From Archivesica marissinica (taxonomy: Eukaryota > Mollusca > Bivalvia > Venerida > Vesicomyidae), in contig CM026390.1 of the NCBI GenBank assembly GCA_014843695.1, forward strand, positions 13,804,904-13,868,903: a stretch of 64,000 bases of DNA, in the 5' to 3' direction. A program made the position numbers and the translations under genes. Below are positions 1 to 12,420 of this stretch, in pieces. Numbering within the stretch: the first letter of the stretch is position 1; each line of letters begins with the position of its first letter. The notes beneath the pieces were generated by a model. It did no database searches, had not been told where the DNA came from, and was given only the letters and a program-made list of their open reading frames with translations.

Positions 1-2330
1 CCGCATTGTAGGCCCACCGATCTGCTACACTTCACTGGGAGACGCACAGCTTCGTTACCCCGCATTGTAGGTCCACCTATGTTCTACACTTCACTGGGAG
101 AGGCACAGCTTCGTTACCCCGCATTGTAGGCCCACCGATCTGCTACACTTCACTGGGAGATGCATAGCTTCGTTACCCCGCATTGTAGGCCCACATATGT
201 TCTACACTTCACTGGGAGACGCACAGCTTCGTTACCCCGCATTGTAGGCCCACATATGTTCTACACTTCACTGGGAGACGCACAGCTACGTTACCCCGCA
301 TTGTAGGCCCACACATTTGCTACACTTCACTGGGAGACGCATAGCTTCGTTACCCGGCATTGTAGGCTCACCGATCTGCTACACTTCACTGGGAGATCCA
401 CAGCTTTGTTACCCCGCATTGTAGGACCACCGATCTGCTACACTTCACTGGGAGACCCACAGCTTCGTTACCCGGCATTGTTGGCCCACCGATCTGCTAC
501 ACTTCACTGGGAGGCGCACAGCTTAGTTACCCCGCATTGTAGGCCCACCGATCTGCTAGACTTCACTGGGAGACGCACAGCTTCGTTATATTTCACTGCG
601 AGACGCACATCTTCGTTACCCTGCATTGTAGGACCACCGATCTGCTACACCTCACTGGGAGAGGCACAGCTTCGTTTCCCCGCATTGTAAGCCTACCGAT
701 CTGCTACATTTCACTGGGAGACCCACAGCTTCGTTACACCGCATTGCAGGCCCACCGATTTGCTACACTTCACTGGGAGACGCACAGCTTCGTTACACCG
801 CATTGTAGGCCCACCGATCTGCTACACTTCACTGGGAGACACACAGTTTCGTTACCCCGCATTGTAGGACCACATATGTTCTACACTTCACTGGGAGACA
901 CACAACTACGTTACCCCGCATTGTAGGACCACCGATCTGCTACACTTCACTGGGAGACGCACAGCTTCGTTACCCCGCATTGTAGGCCCACCGATCTGCT
1001 ACACTTCACTGGGAGACGCACAGCTTCGTTACCCCGCATTGTAGGACCACCTATCTGCTACACTTCACTGGGAGACGCACAGCTTCGTTACCCAGCATTG
1101 TAGGACCACATATGTTCTACACTTCACTGGGAGACGCACAGCTTCGTTACCCCGCATTGTAGGCCCACATATCTGCTACACTTCACTGGGAGACGCACAG
1201 CTTCGTTACCCCGCATTGTAGGCCCACATATGTTCTACACTTCACTGGGAGACGCACAGCTTCGTTACCCCGCATTGTAGGCCCACCGATCTGCTACACT
1301 TCACTGGGAGACCACAGCTTCGTTACCCCGCATTGTAGGCCCACATATGTTCTACACTTCACTGGGAGACCCACAGCTTCGTTACCCCGCATTGTAGGCC
1401 CACCGATTTGCTACACTTCACTGGGAGACGCACAGCTTCGTTACCCCGCATTGTAGGCCCACCGATCTGCTACACTTCACTGGGAGACACACAGCTTCGT
1501 TACCCCGCATTGTAGGACCACATATGTTCTACACTTCACTGGGAGACACACAGCTTCGTTACCCCGCATTGTAGGACCACCTATCTGCTACACTTCACTG
1601 GGAGACGCACAGCTTCGTTACCCCGCATTGTAGGCCCACATATGTTCTACACTTCACTGGGAGACGCACAGCTTCGTTACCCCGCATTGTAGGCCCACAT
1701 ATGTTCTACACTTCACTGGGAGATACACAGCTTCGTTACCCCGCATTGTAGGCCCACCGATCTGCTACACTTCACTGGGAGACGCACAGCTTCGTTACCC
1801 CGCATTGTAGGCCCACATATGTTCTACACTTCACTGGGAGACGCACAGCTTCGTTACCCCGCATTGTAGGACCACATATGTTCTACACTTCACTGGGAGA
1901 CGCACAGCTTCGTTACCCCGCATTGTAGGCCCACATATGTTCTACACTTCACTGGGAGATACACAGCTTCGTTACCCCGCATTGTAGGCCCACCGATCTG
2001 CTACACTTCACTGGGAGACGCACAGCTTCGTTACCCCGCATTGTAGGCCCACATATGTTCTACACTTCACTGGGAGACGCACAGCTTCGTTACCCCGCAT
2101 TGTAGGACCACATATGTTCTACACTTCACTGGGAGACGCACAGCTTCGTTACCCCGCATTGTAGGCCCACATATGTTCTACACTTCACTGGGAGATACAC
2201 AGCTTCGTTACCCCGCATTGTAGGCCCACCGATCTGCTACACTTCACTGGGAGACACACAGCTTCGTTACCCCGCATTGTAGGCCCACATATTTGCTACA
2301 TTTCACTGGGTAGCCACCATTTTGTTACCA
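1..2330. repeat. 59-bp minisatellite array, about 39 copies
   Basis: Direct repeats with a strict 59-bp period; the start motif CCGCATTG recurs at 1, 60, 119, 178 and so on. Each unit carries the core CACTTCACTGGGAGA. Two main variants alternate, one with CCGATCTGCTACAC and one with CATATGTTCTACAC. In the last 600 bp four units form a 236-bp higher-order repeat, marked by GATACACAGC at about 1721, 1957 and 2193. The array runs off the left edge of the window and decays at 2290-2330. Open frames of 94 and 60 aa inside it are by-products of the repeat. Confidence 0.97.
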
Positions 2331-3082
2331 TTCACAGTTTCCAGTTTCTGACCCATCATTGGAGGGTGGTCGGATGCATGTTCGTTGTAAATCACTGTGG
2401 ACTACACTATGAGGGTCTCACAGATTCGTTAACACATACGTACATGTGTGAATGCATGCAGTTTAATCTAACAGAATGCATCGCTTGCCACCAAGAATAA
2501 CCATCATGGGATGACATATACGAGTATTGTTTAACAAAACAACACACCTAGTTAAAAGATGACGTTCCTTTGCCTATATTGATGTTGTCATATTAATCAC
2601 ACAGAGAGAACATTAATCACTGAGCTGAAACAAAACACTGCGCCATGGGAATCGAAATAATCTCTCAAAATCCTCACAAAACTCGTCTGTTAATAGTCAT
2701 GTTAATAAGCTTGAACATGTCACGCATTTGGATATCCTGGAAGAGTAATTTCATCTTTAGCGTGACTGACTGGTATTAAACATGTAAACTAATATTGATA
2801 ATAGGGCCTACTTACAATTTAGCAAAATAGTTTGGCTACGAAGGGTTTACTGATCGGCCATGTTCTACAACTTTGCAACGTTTACACAAGTTTGGGCACA
2901 ATTACATTTTGATATTAATTAATAACTTTCAATATACACTCAACAAAATTGCTAATCGGTCAATATTTGGAGCCAAGTAATAATCGTGCAATATAAATAG
3001 TTTCATATTGTCATTGAATGCATTTGATTCCAGATGAGTATAGTAGCATTCATTGCATAACGATATGTAAAACAAGAACTAG
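2331..3082. other. Unique AT-rich DNA, no gene seen
   Basis: About 750 bp of AT-rich, non-repetitive sequence between the 59-bp array and a SINE. I see no long open frame, splice-bounded coding stretch or RNA gene. Confidence 0.6.
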
Positions 3083-3345
3083 GCGGTCCCATTAGCGCAG
3101 TGGTTAGCGCGCTCGCTTATCATCAATGCAACCCGGGTTCGATCCTCGGACCGGGAAGTATGTGAGATGGTACGGTGGTCGCCAGATCGGACATGTGGGT
3201 TTTCTCTGGGTACTCCGGTTCCCTCCCACACGAATGACCACATCATTTATACGCTTTCATCCGCGCAAACGAGAGTTATTAATATAAGTTGTTAGAACTT
3301 GCTTCGCAATCGTTGTAAAATAAATAAAGTTTAAACTAAATATGT
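3083..3345 (+). mobile_element. tRNA-derived SINE, family A, copy 1
   Basis: The head carries a pol III A box (TTAGCGCAGTGGTTAGCGC, from 3092) and a B box (GGGTTCGATCC, near 3136). A family-specific body follows (TGGTACGGTGGTCGCCAGAT, GGGTACTCCGGTTCCCTCCC) and the tail ends AAATAAAGTTTAAACTA. Copies at 14404 and 23443 share the same parts. The tRNA-like head does not continue as a complete cloverleaf with a normal 3' half, so this is a retroposon and not a tRNA gene. No clear target-site duplication is visible. Confidence 0.9.
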
Positions 3346-3623
3346 AAAAAAAAATGTAATAAATAATATAATATTAATATTGATTATTAGTTTGCTCCAA
3401 ATACTGTACAACAGCAGGTTAGGAATTGTGTTTAGTGTATATTTCAACTTGAAGTTTGTTTTTGTGTTTTGTTGCGTCCTTTGACATTCCCCGTGTTAGA
3501 AATAAAGAATTGTGTTTGCTAATCATAGGACACATATCAGATCAATATTACATGTATTTACACATAGAAATATACAGGGTTCGCTAACTGTATATACTAT
3601 GTATGTATGTCCTCATCGGCTTG

Positions 3624-3773
3624 AACACCTAACTGGAATTGAATACAATATGTATATGCCTAATGAAATCAGGAACACCTAACTGGAATTGAATACAATA
3701 TGTATATGCCTAATGAAATCAGGAACACCTAACTGGAATTGAATACAATATGTATATGCCTAATGAAATCAGG
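3624..3773. repeat. Three perfect 50-bp tandem copies
   Basis: A 50-bp unit beginning AACACCTAACTGGAATTG starts at 3624, 3674 and 3724. The three copies show no difference that I can see, so the amplification is recent. Confidence 0.97.
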
Positions 3774-4261
3774 AGAGTATAACTTCTATACTTAAGGAAT
3801 GAATCACAGGTTAATAGTTTCCATCGGGTCATGATTTAGCCTCGATGCCGATGTATTACTTATATGTACGTTCATTATTCTTTTCAATGACATAATGAAC
3901 AAGAACTACTATTACATAGAAGGACGATTGAAAACTCACTCTGCATAATACACGTGCATAATTTAGTAATTAAATGCAAACATGTTTGAGAATAACACGA
4001 AACCCTGTCCAGCAAACTAGTATATACGGCATCCCTGCTGCAAAATCCGCGAATCATATGGGAACCAATTATTTGTTGAAGAATTTCAACTACGTAAATA
4101 GATTGACCTGGCCATTTCTGGATTCCAGCTCAAGCCTGTATTTCTATGCGCACACCAGTTAAAGCTTGGAACTAGTTCCCTGGGAAAAAAATTGGACAAT
4201 TTTAATGCCTATAATACGAATACATAGCAGTAATTATTATCACAAAAATGCTCATATATAT
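3774..4261. other. Unique DNA, no gene seen
   Basis: AT-rich unique sequence. A 62-codon open frame at 3974-4162 has no recognisable motif, no splice support and no compositional shift, so I do not call it. Confidence 0.5.
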
Positions 4262-4990
4262 AACTCTCTGAAATTAGGCCCCCTTATTAGAAACTACCCT
4301 TATCTGTTATACTAACTCTCTGAAGTTAGACCCCCTTATTAGAAACTACCCTTATCTGTTATACTAACTCTCTGAAGTTAGGCCCCCTTATTAGAAACGA
4401 CCCTTATCTGTTATACCAACTCACTGAAGTTAGGCCCCCTTGTTAGAAACTACCCTTATCTATTATGCTAACTCTCTGAAGTTAGACCCCCTTATTAGGA
4501 GCTACCCGTATCTGTTATACTAACTCACTGAAGTTAGGCCCCCTTATTAGAAACTACCCTTATCTGCTATACTAACTCTCTGAAGTTAGACCCCCTTATT
4601 AGGAGCTACCCTTATCTGTTATACTAACTCTCTGAAGTTAGGCCCCCTTATTAGAAACTACCCTTATCTGTTATACTAACTCACTGAAGTTAGGCCCCCT
4701 TATTAGAAACTACCCTTATCTGTTATACTAACTCTCTGAAGTTAGGCCCCCTTATTAGAAACTACCCTTATCTGTTATGCTAACTCTCTGAAGTTAGACC
4801 CCCTTATTAGGAGCTACCCTTATCTGTTATACTAACTCTCTGAAGTTAGGCCCCCTTATTAGGAGCTACCCTTATCTGTTATGCTAACTCTCTGAAGTTA
4901 GACCCCCTTATTAGGAGCTACCCTTATCTGTTATACTAACTCTCTGAAGTTAGACCCCCTTATTAGGAACTACCCATCTCTGTTATACTC
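4262..4990. repeat. 52-bp minisatellite, about 14 copies
   Basis: Period 52 bp, checked at CTCTGAAGTTAG starts 4266, 4318 and 4370. The unit contains AGGCCCCCTTATTAG and CTACCCTTATCTGTTATAC. Two interspersed variants differ at TTAGAAACT versus TTAGGAGCT, and the order of variants suggests local duplication of pairs. Confidence 0.96.
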
Positions 4991-5149
4991 TGAATTGTCT
5001 GTTAGTGATATATTATAACGAATTCCATCACTAGATTGAGAATGCAAATAAAATGTTTGCCCTGCAATATGCGACTTCGATATTTCCACAAATGACTTTA
5101 TATTTGTACGAGAGACCAGTGGTAACATTCGTAATTTCTTTCACTTCGT

Positions 5150-5500
5150 GTATTTGAGAAGTTAAAATCTTGAACTCTTGTTGAATTCTTTATGTTGAAA
5201 TATTGAATTCAAGAATTGGAAATTGTAAATTCGTCAAGTTGAACTCGTGAATTCGTGAAGTTGGAATCGTAAGTTCATACAATCATGAATTTGTGAATTT
5301 GAAAATATGAAATATTGAATTACTGAAGCTGAAATCGAGAACTCGTGAATTCGTGAAGTTGAAATAATGAATCCGTAAATTCATGAATTTGTGAAGTTGA
5401 TAATATGAAATTTTGAAGCTGAAATCAAGAACACGTAATTCGTTTAGTTGAAATTGTAAATTCGTGAAGTTGAAATCATGTATTTGTCCAGTATGATGAT
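5150..5500. repeat. Degenerate tandem repeat, roughly 20-30 bp unit
   Basis: Imperfect iterations of GAATTCGTGAAGTTGAAAT with variable spacing and many substitutions. It looks like an old minisatellite. The 80-aa minus-strand frame over it is repetitive (FNFTN-like) and is not a credible gene. Confidence 0.75.
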
Positions 5501-5945
5501 CGCTTTGTGAAATAGCGAATGTCACCGTCGGTCTTTCGTATATTTGTCGACGGTTGTGCTGTACTCTGGTACGTTACGATATTGATTTCAATATTCTCTC
5601 TTGTCAACGCATATGATCCGCGACAATAAGTTAATATCCGCTTTTACACACCTCAGTAAGTTTCTCTCCAAAATCTAATTTGCTGTCAGTGAACTCTATA
5701 TGGTCTGTGTGCTTACACTATTGACAAATTCCGGCCATTTGCACAATTCCAGCAATTCCGTTTGTATTAATGCGCGGACATTGATTACAAATCTGCGGAT
5801 CTAAACCTAGAAGTCATACATGTGGCGCTTGGTGTTCTAGCCTAATGGATCGAGTACGATGTAGAGTATAGAGTGTTGGAAGCTATGCTCGCGGTATTGT
5901 GCACATATTATCAACCTATAAATGAAAAGAAAAAAACTTACCGTT
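5501..5945. other. Unique DNA, no gene seen
   Basis: About 445 bp of mixed composition between the decayed repeat and a SINE. No motif or exon-like open stretch recognised. Confidence 0.5.
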
Positions 5946-6150
5946 CAGACGGATCTGTAGTACAGTGGTTAAACACGCTGGTTCGATCCCCCATCTGACT
6001 TTAAATAAAAAAACGTAAAAGAACCAAAGGAGACTCTGGAATGGGTCTCTGTCTGTATCATTGCACACTCCTCCAAAAATCTAAAATTACTAATCTCTTC
6101 AGGAGGTGTCGCTTATATGGTCAACCGGTAGCGACGATAAATACACGTAA
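5946..6150 (+). mobile_element. tRNA-derived SINE, family C, copy 1 (head deleted)
   Basis: The head begins CAGACGGATCTGTAGTACAG, but the anticodon arm found in the full copy at 25778 is missing; the sequence jumps from ACACGCTGG straight to TTCGATCCCCC. The body keeps the family's GGAGACTCTGGAATGGGTCT and TCAGGAGGTGTCGCT, and the 3' end ACCGGTAGCGACGATAAAT. The 89-aa minus-strand frame starting here is a shadow. Confidence 0.9.
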
Positions 6151-6630
6151 AACAGACACACACACACCGTTCTGGTTTTTTCTCTAAAAAGTAATGTTAA
6201 CATTAAAGAAACCACACATACTATGTTTTGCGTCACCACGTGACGTATGTCACCATGCTGGCTATCGACACGTAATACGTAAACAGCAGTAAATTCAGCC
6301 AGCAGTGAAGCTATCCTCGCGGTATACAATATTTCATTATGGATGAGCTCAAATTGAACAATTAACAATTATTTATAGGTTAGAAAATCACAACGTTTAT
6401 TTAGTGGAAGAATAATTTACAGCTGCAGGTATTGTTTTCGGTATACGGTATCTCTCTAATATTATGTTTGGAATTTATAGACGTCAATTATAACGGATGG
6501 ATTTGTCACGTGATCAGCACGTGCGGCTATTGATATGGATAACGTGAACGCATAGCATCGGTCATCTTAGCTACAGGCAAGGAAAGTCAGATATCTGCAT
6601 AGGTACTATTCCATAAGGCGTTTTCCGGAA
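6151..6630. other. Unique DNA, no gene seen
   Basis: Unique sequence with CACGTG-type E-boxes near 6509-6525. No coding evidence. Confidence 0.5.
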
Positions 6631-6916
6631 AATATGGATACATATGGACACCGCGAGAATATGGATACCGCGAGCATATGGATACCGCGAGAATATGGAT
6701 ACCGCGAGAATATGGATACCGCGAGCATATGGATACCGCGAGAATATGGATACCGCGAGAATATGGATACTGCGAGCATATGGATACCGCGAGAATATGG
6801 ATACCGCGAGCATATGGATACCGCGAGAATATGGATACCGCGAGCATATGGATACCGCGAGAATATGGATACCGCGAGCATATGGATACCGCGATAATAT
6901 GGATACAGCGAGCATA
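6631..6916. repeat. 17-bp minisatellite open in all six frames
   Basis: About 17 copies of ATATGGATACCGCGAGA or its GCAT-ending variant. Because 17 is not a multiple of 3 and neither strand of the unit creates a stop, every frame is open. Each gives a 17-residue period, for example MDTARIWIPRAYGYREN. This explains six overlapping open frames of 79-118 codons without any gene. The core GATACCGCGAG contains a CGCG site. Confidence 0.96.
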
Positions 6917-6944
6917 AATTCCACCACTCTATATGTATATAAGG

Positions 6945-7034
6945 CAAACCTGACTTAAGCAGCCGGCCAAGGGGATCTCAGTAAGTGGCTGCTTAGCACA
7001 TGTGGCTGCTTAATAGAGGTCACGTGTATAAAAG
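6945..7034 (+). repeat. Dispersed repeat with GTGGCTGCTTA motifs, copy 1
   Basis: Contains AGTGGCTGCTTAGCACA followed by GTGGCTGCTTAATAGAGGTC and GTGTATAA. The same order and spacing occur at about 27586-27660. This is an unclassified dispersed element. The next segment (7068-7140) also shares pieces with 29055-29080 (ACCACCGACCTTCC) and, inverted, with 24560-24780 (AGAAACTAACTT), so the true element may be longer and fragmented. Confidence 0.6.
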
Positions 7035-7398
7035 AGCAGTGTTTCAGGCACGGACGGACATCCTGGTAGAACCACCGACCTTCCGCAAGTCAGTTTCCTC
7101 ACGTGTGTTCAACGTTGTCAGAAAACAGAAACTAACTTAGTGAAATGAGCCTCAATACAGGGGCAATCAAATGGATAAAAGTGAATAAAAATATAGTAGC
7201 CAAATAAGAACATGAGGATATTTGTTTCTCAGAAAGAATAATTGAATACCTCCAGAAGTATATTTCAGAGAAACCCCTCTAACCCGAACGGTACCCGGGC
7301 CAAAGAAAAGGTTTACTATGAAACATCCCTGAGGTACATTGGATACAGTGTTCCAGAGTTTTTTTTACATTATCATTATTGATTTTATACCTCTGGTT
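7035..7398. other. Unique or old dispersed-repeat DNA
   Basis: No gene seen. Carries short matches to other parts of the window, listed under the dispersed repeat at 6945. Confidence 0.45.
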
Positions 7399-7761
7399 TT
7401 TACCCTGGTCCCGTGTATCTCGGTCTGCGCCGAGGCTATGGTTATTTACCCTGGTCCCGTGTATCTCGGTCTGCGCCGAGGCTATGGTTATTTACCCTGG
7501 TCCCGTGTACCTCGGTCTGCGCCGAGGCTATGGTTATTTACCCTGGTCCCGTGTACCTCGGTCTGCGCCGAGGCTATGGTTATTTACCCTGGTCCCGTGT
7601 ATCTCGGTCTGCGCCGAGGCTATGGTTATTTACCCTGGTCCCGTGTACCTCGGTCTGCGCCGAGGCTATGGTTATTTACCCTGGTCCCGTGTACCTCGGT
7701 CTGCGCCGAGGCTATGGTTATTTACCCTGGTCCCGTGTATCTCGGTCTGCGCCGAGGCTAG
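7399..7761. repeat. 46-bp minisatellite with a hairpin in every unit, about 8 copies
   Basis: Unit 46 bp, starting TTTACCCTGGTCCCGTGTA. Each unit holds CCTCGG-TCTGCG-CCGAGG, a perfect 6-bp stem in the units that read CCTCGG. Units differ mainly at one C/T (TACCTCGG or TATCTCGG). As 46 is not divisible by 3 and the plus strand lacks stops, all three plus frames are open (125-164 codons) with a 46-residue period; none is a credible gene. Confidence 0.96.
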
Positions 7762-8249
7762 GTTTCATATATTCAACTATATGTACGTAGTACAGTCAAT
7801 GAGATTTGAAAACATTTGTTTTGTACTTTTAATTAACCTCGTCATTACATTGAATAAACGAAGGAGAGTTTGAGTTTTGTATGTGGTTCCGTTAAGACTG
7901 CTATATCCAATGTATATTCCGAACAGAACATATAACATTAATTTCCAACCCACTGTCTTATCGCTATATTGAGGAAACAAATTCATTAGAACACAATTTT
8001 ATAGTATTACTTTATTATTAATTGTTTATGATTTTCAGAAAATAGCCTGATCACAAGCAATGGAACATTCTGTATTCAACTGTGAATGACACAGTACCGT
8101 AGACAGAAGCAAATTTCAACAGAGAGAATCTAGGGGGGGGGGGGGGTGGGGTCCGGGTGCATGTTCCCTTTAAAATTGTTGAGGTATTGAAGCGAGTTCC
8201 TGTATTTCTGATTTAATGAGTTTAGACGTATGATTATGTACTGACTTTC
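7762..8249. other. Unique DNA with a long G run
   Basis: Mostly AT-rich sequence. At 8133-8151 there is a run of 14 G, a T and then GGGG, which could form a quadruplex and is a likely assembly or sequencing weak point. No gene seen. Confidence 0.7.
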
Positions 8250-11200
8250 AGCTCTCTAGTAGTCCACACGTGATAGAGCAGCTCTCTAGCAGTCCACATG
8301 TGATACAGCAGCTCTCTAGTAGTCCACACGTGATAGAGCAGCTCTCTAGTAGTCCACATGTGATAGAGCAGCTCTCTAGTAGTCCACACGTGATAGAGCA
8401 GCTCTCTACCAGTCCACATGTGATACAGCAGCTCTCTAGTAGTCCACATGTGATACAGCAGCTCTCTAGCAGTCCAGATGTGATACAGCAGCTCTCTAGT
8501 AGTCCACACGTGATAGAGCAGCTCTCTAGTAGTCCACATGTGATACAGCAGCTCTCTAGTAGTCCACACGTGATAGAGCAGCTCTCTAGCAGTCCACATG
8601 TGATACAGCAGCTCTCTAGTAGTCCACATGTGATACAGCATCTCTCTAACAGTCCACATGTGATACAGCAGCTCTCTAGTAATCCACATGTGATACAGCA
8701 GCTCTCTAGCAGTCCACATGTGATACAGCAGCTCTCTGGCAGTCCACATGTGATACAACAGCTCTCTAGCAGTCCACCTGTGATACAGCAGCTCTCTAGC
8801 AGTCCACATGAGATAGAGCAGCTCTCTAGCAGTCCACATGTGATACAGCAGCTCTCTAGTAGTCCACATGTGATACAGCAGCTCTCTAGCAGTCCACATG
8901 AGATAGAGCAGCTCTCTAGCAGTCCACATGTGATACAGCAGCTCTCTAGCAGTCCACATGTGATACAGCAGCTCTCTGTCAGTCCACATGTGATAAAGCA
9001 GCTCTCTAGCAGTACACGTGTGATACAGCAGCTCTCTAGCAGTCCACATGTGATAGAGCAGCTCTCTAGCAGTCCACATGTGATACAGCAGCTCTATAGC
9101 AGTCCACATGTGATACAGCATCTCTCTAGCAGTCCACATGTGATACAGCAGCTCTCTAGCAGTCCACATGTGATACAGCAGCTCTCTAGCGATCCACATG
9201 TGATACAGCAGGTCTCTAGCAATCTACATGTGATAAAGAGCTCTCTAGCAGTCCACATGTGATACAGCAGCTCTCTAGTAGTCCACGTTTGATACAGCAA
9301 CTCTCTAGCAGTCCACACGTGATATAGCAGCTCTCTAGCAATCCACATGTGATACAACAGCTCTCTAGCAGTCCACATGTGATAGAACAGCTCTCTAGCA
9401 GTCCACATGTGATACATCAGGCAACTCTCTAGTAGTCCACATGTGATACAGCAGCTCTCTAGTAGTCCACATGTGATACAGCAGCTCTCTAGCAGTCCAC
9501 ATGTGATACAACAGCTCTCTAGCAGTCCACATGTGATACAGCAGCTCTCGAGCAGTCCACATGTGATACAGCAGCTCTCTAGCAGTCCACATGAGATACA
9601 CAGCTCTCTAGCAGTCCACATGTGATACGGCAGGTCTCTAGCAATCCAGTGTGATATAGCAGGTATCTAGCAGTCCACACGTGATATAGCAGGTCTCTAG
9701 CAGTCCACACGTGATAGAGCAGGTCTCTAGCAGTCCACATGTGATACAGCATGTCTCTAGCAGTCCACATGTGATACAGCAGCTCTCTAGCAGTCCACAT
9801 TTGATGGTCTCTAGCAGTCCATATGTGATAGTGCAGGTCTCTAGCAGTCCATATGTGATACAGCAGGTCTCTAGCAGTCCACTTGTGATAGAGCAGCTCT
9901 CTAGCAGTCCACTGTGATACAGCAGGTCTCTAGCAGTCCACATGTGATAGAGCAGCTCTCTAGCAGTCCACATGTGATACAGCAGGTCTCTAGCAGTCCA
10001 CATGTGATAAAGCAGGTCTCTAGCAGTCCACATGTGATATAGAAGTTCTCTAGCAGTTCCCATGTGATAGAGCAGGTCTCTAGCAGTCCACATGTGATAG
10101 AGCAGGTCTCTAGCAGCCCACATGTGATAGAGAAGTTCTCTAGCAGACCATATGTGATAGAGCAGGTCTCTAGCAGTCCACCTGTGATAGAGCAGGTCTC
10201 TAGCGATCCACATGTGATAGAGAAGTTCTCTAGCAGTTCACATGTGATAGAGCAGATCTCTAGCAGCCCACATGTGATAGAGAAGTTCTCTAGCACTCCA
10301 CACGTGATAGAGCAGGTCTCTAGCAGTCCACGTGTGATACAGCAGGTATCTAGCAGTCCACCTGTGATACAGCAGGTCTCTAGCAGTCTACGTGTGATAC
10401 AGCAGGTCTCTAGCAGTCCACATGTGATAGAGCAGGTCTCTAGCAGTCCACATGTGATACAGCAGCTCTATAGCAGTCCACATGTGATACATCATCTCTC
10501 TAGCAGTCCACATGTGATACAGCAGCTCTCTAGCAGTCCACATGTGATACAGCAGCTCTCTAGCGATCCACATGTGATACAGCAGGTCTCTAGCAATCTA
10601 CATGTGATAAAGCAGCTCTCTAGCAGTCCACATGTGATACAGCAGCTCTCTAGTAGTCCACGTTTGATACAGCAACTCTCTAGCAGTCCACACGTGATAT
10701 AGCAGCTCTCTAGCAATCCACATGTGATACAACAGCTCTCTAGCAGTCCACATGTGATAGAACAGCTCTCTAGCAGTCTACATGTGATACATCAGGCAAC
10801 TCTCTAGTAGTCCACATGTGATACAGCAGCTCTCGAGCAGTCCACATGTGATACAGCAGCTCTCTAGCAGTCCACATGAGATACACAGCTCTCTAGCAGT
10901 CCACATGTGATACGGCAGGTCTCTAGCAATCCAGATGTGATATAGCAGGTATCTAGCAGTCCACACGTGATATAGCAGGTCTCTAGCAGTCCACATGTGA
11001 TAGAGCAGGTCTCTAGCAGTCCACATGTGATACAGCATGTCTCTAGCAGTCCACATGTGATACAGCAGCTCTCTAGCAGTCCACATTTGATGGTCTCTAG
11101 CAGTCCATATGTGATAGTGCAGGTCTCTAGCAGTCCATATGTGATACAGCAGGTCTCTAGCAGTCCACTTGTGATAGAGCAGCTCTCTAGCAGTCCACCT

Positions 11201-12143
11201 GTGATACAGCAGGTCTCTAGCAGTCCACATGTGATAGAGCAGCTCTCTAGCAGTCCACATGTGATACAGCAGGTCTCTAGCAGTCCACATGTGATACAGC
11301 AGGTCTCTAGCAGTCCACATGTGATATAGAAGTTCTCTAGCAGTTCCCATGTGATAGAGCAGGTCTCTAGCAGTCCACATGTGATAGAGCAGGTCTCTAG
11401 CAGCCCACATGTGATAGAGAAGTTCTCTAGCAGACCATATGTGATAGAGCAGGTCTCTAGCAGTCCACCTGTGATAGAGCAGGTCTCTAGCGATCCACAT
11501 GTGATAGAGAAGTTCTCTAGCAGTTCACATGTGATAGAGCAGATCTCTAGCAGCCCACATGTGATAGAGAAGTTCTCTAGCACTCCACACGTGATAGAGC
11601 AGGTCTCTAGCAGTCCACGTGTGATACAGCAGGTATCTAGCAGTCCACCTGTGATACAGCAGGTCTCTAGCAGTCCACGTGTGATACAGCAGGTCTCTAG
11701 CAGTCCACATGTGATAGAGCAGGTCTCTAGCAGTCCATATGTGATAGAGCAGGTCTCTAGCAGTCCACATGTGATAGAGCATGTCTCTAACAGTCCATAT
11801 GTGATAGAGCAGGTCTCTAGCAGTCCATATGTGATAGAGCAGGTCTCTAGCAGTCCATATGTTATAGAGCAGGTCTCTAGCAGTCCATATGTGATAGAGC
11901 AGGTCTCTAGCAGTCCACGTGTGATACAGCAAGTCTCTAGCAGTCCACATGTGATAGAGCAGGTCTCTAGCAGTCCACGTGTGATACAGCAGGGCTCTAG
12001 CAGTCCATATGTGATAGAGCAGGTCTCTAGCAGTCCACGTGTGATACAGCAGGGCTCTAGCAGTCCATATGTGATAGAGCAGGTCTCTAGCAGTCCATAT
12101 GTGATAGAGCAGGTTTCTAGCAGTCCATATGTGATAGAGCAAT
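8250..12143. repeat. 30-bp minisatellite array, about 130 copies
   Basis: Unit 30 bp: GATACAGCAGCTCTCTAG followed by CAGTCCACATGT. Units at 8250-9620 mostly read CAGCTCTCT; later units read AGCAGGTCTCT. Most units contain the perfect palindrome CACATGTG (E-box class CANNTG); some have CACGTG. A block of about 1.3 kb (about 9085-10440) recurs at about 10455-11720 with shared private variants. Since 30 is divisible by 3, stop-free frames persist on both strands (up to 330 codons, 10-residue period). No start context or non-repetitive domain supports a protein. Confidence 0.97.
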
Positions 12144-12195
12144 GTGTTGCATTTTATTTCATTAATTTTCATGTATTTTTTGTTTGCTTTGGAAA

Positions 12196-12420
12196 ATTTA
12201 ACCGAGGCGACTGTCTTGTTATTTAACCGAAGCAACTGTCTCGTTATTTAACCGAGGCAACTGTCTCGTTATTTAACCGAGGCAACTGTCTCGTTATTTA
12301 ACCGTTATTTAACCGAGGCAACTGTATCGTTATTTAACCGAGGCAACTGTCTCGTTATTTAACCGTTATTTAACCGAGGCAACTGTCTCGTTATTTAACC
12401 GAAGCAACTGTCTCGTTGTG
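12196..12420. repeat. 25-bp minisatellite, about 8 copies
   Basis: Unit GAGGCAACTGTCTCGT plus TATTTAACC. Two places carry an extra partial unit (TTATTTAACCG) that marks slippage. Confidence 0.93.

Noticed and set aside
6099..6368. 89-codon minus frame
   Set aside because: Starts in unique DNA and ends inside a SINE C copy read antisense; no family resemblance.
8234..12235. Open frames of 190-330 codons on both strands with 10-residue periods
   Set aside because: They follow directly from a 30-bp stop-free unit; equally long frames exist on both strands and no non-repetitive domain, start context or splice site supports a protein.
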